Assembly (NCBI GenBank): GCA_016715245.1 | Contig: JADKAS010000021.1 | Location: 1-34,538 of the forward strand | DNA: 34,538 bases | Origin: Saprospiraceae bacterium | Lineage (GTDB): Bacteria; Bacteroidota; Bacteroidia; Chitinophagales; Saprospiraceae | Direction: 5' to 3' | Shown here: in pieces, positions 9,547 through 17,439 of the stretch | Layout of the letters: each line of letters begins with the position of its first letter | Position numbering within the stretch: position 1 is the first letter of the stretch | The notes under the pieces: generated by a model | Database searches by the model: none | The model's input: only the letters and a program-made list of their open reading frames with translations | What the model was told of the DNA's origin: nothing | Position numbers and translations under genes: made by a program

Positions 9547-10864
9547 ATGGAATCCTTCATTATTTATTTTATTACTTTTTTTGTCAGCACTCTGATTATC
9601 TGGGTGTATGTAAAAAAAATGAAAAAATTGTCAGACAGCAACAGTAAAAAATTGAAAAAGCAAAAGAGGAAGGCGCCTATGAACCGGTGTCTCTTTACCC
9701 ATATATCGATGAGGACAACTGTATAAAAAGTGGTGCCTGTGTTATTGCCTGTCCGGAAAAAGAGATTATTGGTATCAGAAATGGAAGAGCCACGCTCATC
9801 AATGCATCGCGATGTATTGGTCACGGTGCCTGTTTCCATGCCTGTCCTGTAGAAGCCATTTCCCTTAAAATAGGTACGGAAAAAAGGGGTGTTGACCTGC
9901 CCCACGTCAACCAGAATTTTGAAACCAACGTAAAAGGAATATTTATTGCCGGTGAACTCGGTGGAATGGGCCTTATAAAAAACAGCGTTGAACAAGGTAA
10001 ACAGGCAGTTGAAAATATTTTTGCCTCTGTAGAAAAAAACCACGGAGCAACGTACGATCTTGTCATCATCGGTGCCGGACCTGCCGGAATTTCAGCATCA
10101 CTGCAAGCTAAAAAATTGGGACTAAAAGCCATTACCCTGGAACAGGATACTTTAAGTGGGACCGTGTATAATTTTCCAAGGGCTAAAATAGTGATGACGT
10201 CACCGATGGATCTGCCGGGATACGGAAAGGTCAAACTTTTTCAGACGAGCAAGACAGAGTTGCTCAAGCTATGGAATGCGGTACTTACCTCCAATGATAT
10301 AAAAATACAAGAAAATCAGAAGGTCGAACTCATTGGTAAGAAGATTCAAACTTTAGCATTACTACTTTGCGCGGAGATACATTTAAAACCAACAGAATAT
10401 TGCTGGCCATCGGAAGAAGGGGATCTCCGAGAAAATTAAACGTGGACGGAGAAAAACTCGAAAAGGTGTATTACAAACTGCTCGAACCTGAAAGATATCA
10501 GGGTAAAGATATCTTGGTGGTCAGTGGTGGCGATTCTGCCATGAAAGTGCGCTTTTGCTTGCTGATGAAAATAAGGTGACCCTAACCTACCGCAGTGAAA
10601 AGTTCAATCGGTTGAAACCATTAAACAGTCAGAAAATCAATCAGGCCATAGACGATAAAAAGATACTTGTTTTATATAGTTCCAATGTCCTAAAAATTGA
10701 AGAGGCACAAGTTGTCCTCCAACTGGATGATCTTTCAGAAAAAACATTGAAAAATGACTTTGTTTTTATATTTGCAGGCGGAGAATTACCGACTCCAGTT
10801 TCTCGAAAAATCAGGAATTCAGATTTCCAAAAGGTTTAACTATACCATGAAATCCCATAAATAA
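9547..10864 (+). CDS. Membrane-anchored Fe-S / FAD NAD(P)-binding oxidoreductase (frameshifted)
   Basis: Electron-transfer flavoprotein. Order of parts: N-terminal anchor MESFIIYFITFFVSTLIIWV (9547 onward), an indel near 9650, then a two-cluster ferredoxin region with CIKSGACVIACP (about 9720-9755) and CIGHGACFHACP (about 9813-9848), a linker KRGVDLPHVNQNFETNVKGI, the FAD Rossmann motif DLVIIGAGPAGISASLQA (about 10057), FPRAKIVMTSP, and the NAD(P) Rossmann motif VVSGGDSAMK (about 10515). Indels near 10340 and 10550 break the C-terminal half; the last frame reads GIQISKRFNYTMKSHK and stops at 10862-10864, touching the next ATG. It resembles thioredoxin-reductase/YpdA-like folds, but no CxxC redox disulfide is visible. 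In each ferredoxin motif the second Cys is replaced (Ser, His). Confidence 0.75.
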
Positions 10865-12713
10865 ATGGACGTTATCAACACCAGGACATTCCATCGTTTT
10901 ATTACAATCCATTTGGTTGTGGTTTTTTTATTTTTGATAATACCCTGCAGTGTTTTTCGCAGTTGTCACCCGGCAAACTCACCAAAGCCCACTCTTCTCT
11001 GGAAGGTCTTTCGAACTGTACTTTATGTCACGATCTTGGGGCAAAAATATCAGAAAAAAATGCCTTTCCTGCCATACACCCCTCCAACAGAAAATCACAC
11101 AAAATAAAGGATATCACGTATCAAAAGATATCAAAGGAAAGGCCTGTATTTCCTGCCATAGCGAACACCATGGTGTCAATTTTGAAATGATTCGTTTTGA
11201 TAAAAAAACCTTTAACCACAATCTTACGGGCTACGAACTGAAAGGTGCCCATAAAAAAATTGATTGTACCCAATGTCATAGTCCTGAAAATATCTCTGAC
11301 CCGGTTTTGAAAAAAAATAAAAAAACGTATCTGGGATTGACAACAACCTGTACTTCCTGTCATGAAGACTACCACCAGAAAACATTATCCAACCAATGCA
11401 GTAATTGCCACGGGATGGAAAGTTTTAAACCGGCATCAGGTTTTGACCACAGTAACACCGGATTTCCATTGACCGGAGGACATAAAGGGGTAAGTTGTAC
11501 AGAATGCCACAAAACGGAAACAAAAAACAATAAAAAAGTTTCAGCACTTTGCAGATGTACCTTTTAAAAATTGTAACAGTTGCCACAAAGATCCGCATAA
11601 TGGCAGTTTCGGAAAAGATTGTAAATCCTGTCACAGCGTTGAATCCTTTCATAAAATCAAAGCTTCTTCTGCTTTTAACCACAGCGTAACCGGTTTCGAG
11701 TTGGAAGGAAAACACAGAACGCTGGATTGTAAAAAATGTCACGACAACAGACCCGGCACAGTAGATTTATATAAAGAATTTGCGGCCGTAAAAGAAATAA
11801 AATGTCTGACCTGTCACGAAGACAGTCACAACAATAAATTCGGAGAAAATTGTACAAGTTGTCATTCACAAAACAGCTTTGCTATAAAAGGAAATAAAAA
11901 GATTTTAATCACGAATTGACAGGATATTCGTTGACAGGGAGGCATAAGGAAGTGGATTGCCGCAAATGTCATACTGAAACCTACATGACCGCACCATTGG
12001 CGCACAATTAGTGCAAAAAATGTCATTCAGATTACCACAAAGGAGATTTTGCCGGACTGGCAGAAAATGATTGTAAGGTCTGCCACAGCACAGATGGATT
12101 TGCCGGAAGTAGTTTTGATTTTGAAAGACATGAAAAATCGACTTTCCCACTGCGTGGAGCTCATCTTGCCACACCTTGTACAGCATGTCATAAAAAGACG
12201 GACAAAACTGGAAATTCAGGGAAATTGGAAATCATGTATCAATGCCATGATAACATTCATGAAGGTTTTATATCTGAAAAGTATATGCCTGAAAATAATT
12301 GTGCTTTGTGTCATGGAAATGAAAATTGGGGCAGTGTCACTTTTGACCACAACAATACAACATTCCAGCTCATCGGAAAACACCTGAGGACAGAGTGTCG
12401 TTCCTGTCATTTTGAGATCAGAGAAGGAAAAACCTATCAGCAGTTTTCCAACCTGGATACAAAATGTGCTTCCTGTCATGACAACGTCCACGGCAATCAA
12501 TTTGAAGAAAGCGGCATTACGGATTGCAAAAGATGTCATGGATTTGAAAGGTGGGACAGAAGCAATTTCAACCACGATAATACGCGTTTCAAACTGGAAG
12601 GTGCCCACCTGAATGTCAATTGTAATGAATGCCATAAAGCCGAAGTTGTCGACGGAAAATCCACAATTATCTATAAAATCGGAAAACTCACCTGCGCAGA
12701 TTGTCACCAATAA
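10865..12713 (+). CDS. Multiheme c-type cytochrome, about 23 CxxCH motifs (frameshifted)
   Basis: Periplasmic or membrane-attached electron carrier. Start at 10865 directly follows the flavoprotein stop. N-terminal hydrophobic anchor (FHRFITIHLVVVFLFLIIP), then a chain of heme motifs: CTLCH, CLSCH, CISCH, CTQCH, CTSCH, CSNCH, CTECH, CNSCH, CKSCH, CKKCH, CLTCH, CTSCH, CRKCH, CKKCH, CKVCH, CTACH, one disrupted by an indel (about 12235), CALCH, CRSCH, CASCH, CKRCH, CNECH and CADCH just before the stop at 12711-12713. The protein is a repeat of a module that reads roughly CxSCHxxxHxxxF...CxxCH...F(D/N)Hxx(T)xFxLxGxHxxxxCxxCHK, about five copies, like cytochrome c7/c3 arrays. Frame breaks near 10950, 11070, 11555, 11905 and 12235. 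Probably the terminal partner of the two preceding genes. Confidence 0.85.
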
Positions 12714-12726
12714 TAAAAGTGCTTAT

Positions 12727-12773
12727 TTTATGACTGTAAGCATAGAATCACAAGAGTGGGCATAATACTTTTG
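12727..12773 (+). promoter_or_regulatory. Crp/Fnr-type operator and -7 element upstream of the crp gene
   Basis: Near-palindrome TTTATGACTGTAAGCATAGA at 12727-12746 (TGA-N6-GCA core), followed by an exact -7 element TACTTTTG at 12766-12773. Operator centre (12736.5) to the final G of the -7 is 36.5 bases, identical to the sites before the fasciclin gene and the nos operon. No -33 TTTG is present, as expected for an activated class II promoter. Probably drives the crp gene, which would make it autoregulated. Confidence 0.7.
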
Positions 12774-12891
12774 TATTTCTAAATTTTCAGGTAAACAACT
12801 TTATTTAACGGTAATATGTTGGCGATAAACGATTTGATTTAAAATGTTATTTTTGCATAATAATCATTTACAGAAAATACATTAGGAATTT

Positions 12892-13483
12892 ATGTTTATC
12901 GACCCTGACATTCTATTGACTTATGGAGCTGCTTCAAAAAATATAAAAAAATGAATTTATCTTTTATGAGGGAGATGCTGCCCGTTTTTATTATCAGGTG
13001 ATGGAAGGAAAGGTAAAAATGTGTTGTTACAATGACGAAGGGAGAATCTTTATTCAGGGTTTATTTGGCCCGGGAAAAAGTTTCGGTGAACCACCCTTAT
13101 TCATAAACGAAACATATCCGGCATGTGCAATGGCGGAAAGTGACTCTGTCATTTACAAATTGTCAAAAGATACATTATTGAAATTGCTGACAGAATATCC
13201 GGATTTGCAGATGAAATTTATTGTCAATTTTGCCAAAAGGATTTATGACAAAGCCAATACCAATAAAAACATCGTAAACCCAAATCCTTCAGACAGGATT
13301 TCAGGATTTTTAAATCGGTATAAAAAGGATAATAATCTTTCTCCTAACAGAGTACTGATACCATATACCAGACAACAAATTGCAGATTTTCTTGGCTTGC
13401 GTGTTGAAACTGTCATTCGTACCCTTTTAAAAATGGAGAAAGAAAAAAAGGTGGAGATTCAAAAGCATAAATTGTATTTTTAG
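12892..13483 (+). CDS. Crp/Fnr-family transcription regulator (one indel)
   Basis: Cyclic-nucleotide-fold sensor with a C-terminal winged helix. Start MFIDPDILLTYGAASKNIKK at 12892; one base too many in the A run near 12945-12951, then NEFIFYEGDAARFYYQVMEG (beta-roll), GLFGPGKSFGEPPLF, the long dimer helix and the HTH with YTRQQIADFLGLRVETVIRT. No FNR-like N-terminal Cys set is present (only adjacent Cys at KMCC), so an oxygen-sensing [4Fe-4S] cluster is unlikely; DNR-type heme/NO sensing is possible. Its stop (TAG 13481-13483) touches the next ATG, so it is co-transcribed with the polytopic membrane protein. Candidate reader of the three TGA-N6-(T/G)CA palindromes in this window. Confidence 0.88.
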
Positions 13484-14716
13484 ATGAATAACAAACAACT
13501 ATCAACTTTTATTTTTTACGGAATATTCAACTTATGTTTTGTGGCACTGATAGGAGTACTTATGAGGTATAAAATTGGTTTTGAATTTCCGTATTTTAAT
13601 CAAAAAAACCTCCTTCATTCTCATTCACATTTTGCATTCAGTGGGTGGGTGTCACATATTTTATATACATTAATGTACCATTTTCTTCAGAAAAACGGAA
13701 TACAATCGAATTATATTCCGAGGTTAATCATAGCCAATTTAGTTTGTGCATTTGCCATGATGGTTTCTTTTATTTATCAGGGTTATGGTGGTATATCGAT
13801 TACTTTTTCTACTTTTTCTATATTGATAAGTTACGTTTTTACGTATATATTTTTAAAAGAATTGAAGCAGGTTAGTAATGACAATCCATCAGGAAACTGG
13901 TTTGCCGCATCTTTGTTTTTTAATGTACTTTCTTCTCTGGGAACTTTTTTTCTGGCTTATATGATGGTCAGTAAAAACATTGACCAGAAACTTTATCTGG
14001 GTTCAGTATATTTTTTTCTGCATTTTCAGTACAATGGCTGGTTTTTATTTGCCATAGCGGGGTTGTTTTTCGGAAAGCTTCATGAAATACCCGGATTTAC
14101 ATATAATCCTAAAATTTTTTATTTCTTTTTTATTTCCTGTATTCCAGCTTTCTTTTTGTCTGTTTTGTGGGCAAATCTTTCGTGGTATATTTTTTTATTA
14201 CCTGTAGTAGCTGTAATTCTACAGTTATGGGGAATCAAATTATTTTTTGAAATGGTAGTCAGTCAATATGAAACAATAAGAAGCATAGGGACTAAGGTTG
14301 TCAGGCTGGTATTGGGTTTGTCATTAATGGCTCTGTTGATAAAGATTTTATTGCAGACCGGAAGTATTTTTCCGGAAATCAGCAAACTGGCTTTTGGATT
14401 CAGATCTATTGTCATCGCGTATCTCCATTTGGTTTTACTTGCATTTACGACTTTGTATTTGCTTGGATATTTATTGTGGAACGGATTTATTTCCCATCAC
14501 AAAACAGCTGTTTTGGCACTTATAATGTTTTGTGGTGGTGTTTTTGCCAATGAATTTGTACTTATGATTCAAGGCATTGCTTCTTTTGGTTATATACTAA
14601 TTCCCCATCTGAACGAAACCCTTTTTGGAATAAGTCTTTTTATGTTTGGCAGCCTTGTTTTATTGTTGTTTTTCTTTCAAAAAAGACCGTACTTTATGAT
14701 TGTAAGCATAAAGTAA
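13484..14716 (+). CDS. Polytopic membrane protein with heme-copper-oxidase-like His motifs
   Basis: Protein of 410 residues with about 12 hydrophobic helices and almost no soluble part. Helix-borne His: HSHSHFAFSGW at residues 45-55, resembling the low-spin heme HxH-x(4)-GW element of NorB/CcoN-like proteins; HFQYNGWFLFAIAGLFFGKL; YLHLVLLAFTTLYLLGYLLW; and HH near residue 345. A conserved NEFVLMIQG lies in the penultimate region. The complete FeB/CuB His set of an oxidase is not recognisable, so a full terminal oxidase or NOR is not supported. It directly follows the Crp/Fnr gene. Such proteins are generally annotated as hypothetical in Bacteroidota. Possible roles are heme-based NO/O2 sensing or NnrS-like NO handling; this is inference only. 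Confidence 0.6.
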   Translation: MNNKQLSTFIFYGIFNLCFVALIGVLMRYKIGFEFPYFNQKNLLHSHSHFAFSGWVSHILYTLMYHFLQKNGIQSNYIPRLIIANLVCAFAMMVSFIYQGYGGISITFSTFSILISYVFTYIFLKELKQVSNDNPSGNWFAASLFFNVLSSLGTFFLAYMMVSKNIDQKLYLGSVYFFLHFQYNGWFLFAIAGLFFGKLHEIPGFTYNPKIFYFFFISCIPAFFLSVLWANLSWYIFLLPVVAVILQLWGIKLFFEMVVSQYETIRSIGTKVVRLVLGLSLMALLIKILLQTGSIFPEISKLAFGFRSIVIAYLHLVLLAFTTLYLLGYLLWNGFISHHKTAVLALIMFCGGVFANEFVLMIQGIASFGYILIPHLNETLFGISLFMFGSLVLLLFFFQKRPYFMIVSIK

Positions 14717-14739
14717 TATAAAACGAACCACGTACTTTG
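14693..14739 (+). promoter_or_regulatory. Crp/Fnr-type operator and -7 element upstream of the fasciclin gene
   Basis: TTTATGATTGTAAGCATAAA at 14693-14712 (8-4-8, outer six bases of each arm match perfectly), overlapping the 3' end of the preceding gene. A -7-like GTACTTTG lies at 14732-14739. Operator centre 14702.5 to the final G is 36.5 bases, identical to the crp and nos sites. No -33 element. Confidence 0.7.
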
Positions 14740-14759
14740 TGTCAATAAAATTAATAATT

Positions 14760-15328
14760 ATGACACGCATTTTCCCAACTTTATTATTGGCAACAGTACT
14801 GTTTTTTATGTCCTGTAAACCTTCGACAACAGATTCTTCAGGTGGAAATACTGAAGGTAGTACTAATGTATCTGCTGCAATGGACGGTGTAGGACAATCC
14901 AACGTTAAGGACGAAGTTTCCAATCCGAATGTAGTACAGGTCGCTGTTTCAAGCAAAGATCATACAACACTTGTCGCAGCCGTAAAAGCCGGTGGTCTCG
15001 TAGATGCCTTGAGTAATGCCGGACCTTTTACAGTTTTTGCACCTACCAATGCTGCATTTGATAAACTTCCGGCAGGAACAGTTGAAGGATTACTAAAACC
15101 GGAAAAAAGACTGATTTGGTAAATATACTTGAATACCATACGTATGTTGGTTCTTTGAAAGCGGAATATTTTAATGACGGGCAATCTTTCGAACAGGTAA
15201 ATGGCAAAAAAGTAAATATTACCGTAAAAGACGGAAAAACTTATGTTAATGGTTCAGAAATTGTTGCATCCATACCGGCCTCAAATGGTATGATTCATGT
15301 TATAGGTGATGTATTACTACCTCAATAG
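14760..15328 (+). CDS. Fasciclin (FAS1)-domain lipoprotein (one indel)
   Basis: Cell-envelope lipoprotein with one beta-Ig-H3/fasciclin domain. Start MTRIFPTLLLATVLFFMSCK at 14760 gives a signal with lipobox (FMSC). The FAS1 core follows: VVQVAVSSKDHTTLVAAVKA, GGLVDALSNAGPFTVFAPTN, AAFDKLPAGTVEGLLKPE (H1 box), then one missing base in an A run near 15108, LVNILEYHTYVGSL (H2 box) and a C-terminal half ending IPASNGMIHVIGDVLLPQ. An upstream GTG at 14739 is unlikely because it overlaps the -7 element. Preceded by a Crp/Fnr-type operator, so probably co-regulated with nos. Secreted FAS1 proteins often serve adhesion; why one should belong to a denitrification regulon is unknown. Confidence 0.88.
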
Positions 15329-15361
15329 ATATTTTTAAAGACAGAAAGATTTTCATTTGCT

Positions 15362-15398
15362 AAAACCTGAATTTGTAAAAAATTCAGGTTTTTTTTAT
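15362..15398 (+). terminator. Intrinsic terminator after the fasciclin gene
   Basis: Stem AAAACCTGAATTT/AAATTCAGGTTTT (15362-15374 and 15380-15392), loop GTAAA, followed by a T tract. It lies 34 bases after the fasciclin stop. Confidence 0.85.
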
Positions 15399-15671
15399 TT
15401 TTTTAAATTATTAAATACAAATAAAGTCAATTAAAATTTAGTTTAATGGTCTTGTTATTATGTAAAAATAAGTAAATAATTATGTCCATATAAACTGTTT
15501 GAGTTGAAAGGAGAATTTAAATAATAAAAATAATATTATCATTCGGTGCATAGTCTAATTTTTTTTCCGGGATATGACGCTTTACACTTTAGTAAAACTT
15601 TTCTACCTGCACATGTAAGGACAAATTTTAATGTATTATAAAATTTAAAGGTATAATAAGATGACTTGCTA

Positions 15672-15824
15672 TTAACCCAGAATCCGCATTAGAAATTTAG
15701 TACGAAAAAATCTGACTTTATATTTACTTCGGTTCTCATTTTTTTTTCCTTCTCGTCTCGTCACAAGTGACGAGGCGAGATCATATTTTCTCTCGTGACA
15801 AAGTCCAATGCGTATCTGGGTTAA
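15672..15824. repeat. MITE-like element with terminal inverted repeats and an inner palindrome
   Basis: Left end TTAACCCAGAATCCGCATT (15672-15690) and right end AATGCGTATCTGGGTTAA (15807-15824) are inverted repeats, 16 of 18-19 matching with one gap. In the middle is the palindrome CTCGTCACAAGTGACGAG (about 15757-15774), which extends imperfectly with TCTCG/CGAGA on both sides. The element is 153 bp with no coding capacity. No obvious target duplication was seen. The rest of the 15399-16115 interval is AT-rich; apart from this element and the promoter at 16066 I see nothing in it. Confidence 0.6.
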
Positions 15825-16065
15825 AAATTGTGCACTAAATGAATGAATTTGATTGAGTGCTGTAAATAAAAAATTTTATTTTTTAAAATAACAATTGTAT
15901 TTCAGTCAATAACACAGCTGATTGACCTGAGCATGAATTTTTAGTTTTTAACGGTTTAAAATTAGAGTTTTACATTGCCTTTTTAATATGATATATAGGA
16001 GGAAAATTTATTTGTATTTTAAAAAAAAAATAGTGGATAAAAATGTCCAATATATGAAATATTCT

Positions 16066-16073
16066 TATATTTG
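16066..16073 (+). promoter_or_regulatory. -7 element with adjacent dyad, upstream of 16116 gene
   Basis: TATATTTG (exact TAnnTTTG), 42 bases before the ATG at 16116. A short dyad GGATAAAAATGTCC (16035-16048) sits just upstream, where a regulator could overlap the -33 region. It does not match the Crp/Fnr-type palindromes. Confidence 0.5.
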
Positions 16074-16115
16074 CACCTGATAATCATTTTTAAAAATATT
16101 TAATATTAATATTAT

Positions 16116-16655
16116 ATGAATCGTAATTTTCTGTCATTATTAGGTGTAATTATTTATATAACAGGAGTTTTTGCTCAGGATTCCACGAAAACGAACTCCA
16201 TGAATACATCAAAAATTGAGGGTTATCATGCAGGAGTGGTACAAATTTTATTTATGCATAATAAAGGTGAGACTGTTTTTTTTGACAGAACCAGTGTATA
16301 TTCAGTGGGTTTTCCATTTGGAATTACTTTAAATACAAAAGGAAAGGTTAAGGTAGATCTTGAGCTGGTTCCATTTATAAACCCTTATATTTATTCTGAT
16401 TTACCATACAACATCCACTTGTTATATCATCCAGGCATTTTGTACCCACTGAAAGGTGGGTGGACCTTGGGTTTCAGGGCAGCATTTGAAATTGGTCAGG
16501 GACAATTTGGTTTTACTCCTTTGATAAACAAGGCTTTTAAAAATATAAATGGTTCCGTCTTTTTTATTGAATTGGTTTTTCCCGGCAGGTTTGGTCCCGA
16601 AAAATCATCAGGGTATACTCAATTAGGAGGGATACATGTCGGACTTGGTTTTTAA
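16116..16655 (+). CDS. Exported protein of unknown function, probably beta-rich
   Basis: A 179-residue protein that I do not recognise. An N-terminal Sec signal (MNRNFLSLLGVIIYITGVFA, cleavage before QDSTK) is followed by alternating short hydrophobic and Gly-rich stretches (VYSVGFPFGITLNTKGKVKV, DLELVPFINPY, GWTLGFRAAFEIGQGQFGF) and an end in IHVGLGF. An aromatic last residue and alternating strands are typical of small outer-membrane barrels, so an OmpW/OprD-like or transport-related barrel is possible. It lies 44 bases before the RIC gene on the same strand and is probably co-transcribed with the NO-stress and anaerobic nucleotide genes. Confidence 0.6.
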   Translation: MNRNFLSLLGVIIYITGVFAQDSTKTNSMNTSKIEGYHAGVVQILFMHNKGETVFFDRTSVYSVGFPFGITLNTKGKVKVDLELVPFINPYIYSDLPYNIHLLYHPGILYPLKGGWTLGFRAAFEIGQGQFGFTPLINKAFKNINGSVFFIELVFPGRFGPEKSSGYTQLGGIHVGLGF

Positions 16656-16699
16656 GTTATCTTTTATTAGAATTCACATTTATTTTTAAATTTATTATA

Positions 16700-17434
16700 A
16701 TGAACATAGATATTCATGCCGTTATTGGAGAAATTGTTGCAGACAATTATAAAACTGCAGAAGTTTTCAGGTCTTATGGAATTGATTTTTGTTGTAAGGG
16801 CAACCGAACCTTGAATGATCTTAAAAATGCCGACCAAATTACGTTAGATCAATTAATAAGGGATCTTAATCTGGTCCGGCAAGATCACAATGATTTTGGG
16901 GTTGATTATAACACATGGCCTTTGGATTTATTGGCCGACTTTATTGAGAAAAAATATCACCGGTATATTGAAGAAAAATTACCTGTGATTAATGAGTATT
17001 TAGTCAAAGTCTGCAAGGTACACGGACATGCATACCCCGAATTGTACAAAATATATGAAGTATTTCGCGCTTCTTCCGAAGATTTATTGCACCACATGAA
17101 AAAGGAAGAAAACATTTTATTTCCACATATAAGAAAAATGGTTTTGGATGCAAAAATGGGGTTGCCATATCAACAACCAATGTTTGGGTTTTTAAAAAAT
17201 CCTATTGCAATGATGGAAGACGAACATACCATAGAAGGTGATAGATACAGGGAAATCTCTACGTTAACCAATAATTATACACCACCGCCAAATGCCTGTA
17301 ATACATTTGTGGTTACATATGCTATGTTGCATGAATTTGAAGAAAAACTACATGAACATATTCATCTTGAAAACAATATTCTTTTTCCAAAGGCAATCAA
17401 GGAAGAAGAAAACCTGAAACATAAACTAAATTAG
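16700..17434 (+). CDS. ric: Iron-sulfur cluster repair di-iron protein (RIC/ScdA/YtfE)
   Basis: Repairs Fe-S clusters damaged by NO or oxidants. The N-terminal ScdA_N domain (residues 1-60) includes the GIDFCCKGNRTL motif with its Cys pair. A hemerythrin-like four-helix domain follows, with His and Glu ligands in KKYHRYIEE, HGHAYPELYKI, HHMKKEENILFPHIRKM, MEDEHTIEGD and LHEFEEKLHEHIHLENNILF. Length 244 matches the family. It precedes nrdD by 5 bases (stop TAG 17432-17434, ATG 17440), so both are co-transcribed. Context with an NO-consuming enzyme and an Rrf2 regulator fits NO-stress defence. Confidence 0.93.
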   Translation: MNIDIHAVIGEIVADNYKTAEVFRSYGIDFCCKGNRTLNDLKNADQITLDQLIRDLNLVRQDHNDFGVDYNTWPLDLLADFIEKKYHRYIEEKLPVINEYLVKVCKVHGHAYPELYKIYEVFRASSEDLLHHMKKEENILFPHIRKMVLDAKMGLPYQQPMFGFLKNPIAMMEDEHTIEGDRYREISTLTNNYTPPPNACNTFVVTYAMLHEFEEKLHEHIHLENNILFPKAIKEEENLKHKLN

Positions 17435-17439
17435 AAGGG

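Noticed and set aside
9564..10043. Minus-strand reading frame opposite the Fe-S/FAD gene
   Set aside because: Shadow of the real gene on the plus strand: Phe/Asn-rich composition, no domain, and the plus frame carries clear Fe-S and FAD motifs.
12216..12710. Minus-strand reading frame opposite the multiheme cytochrome
   Set aside because: It is the reverse of repeated CxxCH coding; no independent motif or start signal.
12848..12855. Second promoter (TATTTTTG) close to the crp start
   Set aside because: The -7 match is exact, but no -33 element lies at 19 bases and no operator at the spacing seen elsewhere; kept only as a weak alternative.
14739..14759. GTG start for the fasciclin gene
   Set aside because: It overlaps the promoter -7 element; the ATG at 14760 gives a proper lipoprotein signal.
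15329..16115. Small protein or RNA gene in the long gap
   Set aside because: Apart from the terminator, the inverted-repeat element and a promoter, no frame with coding character or recognisable RNA fold was found.
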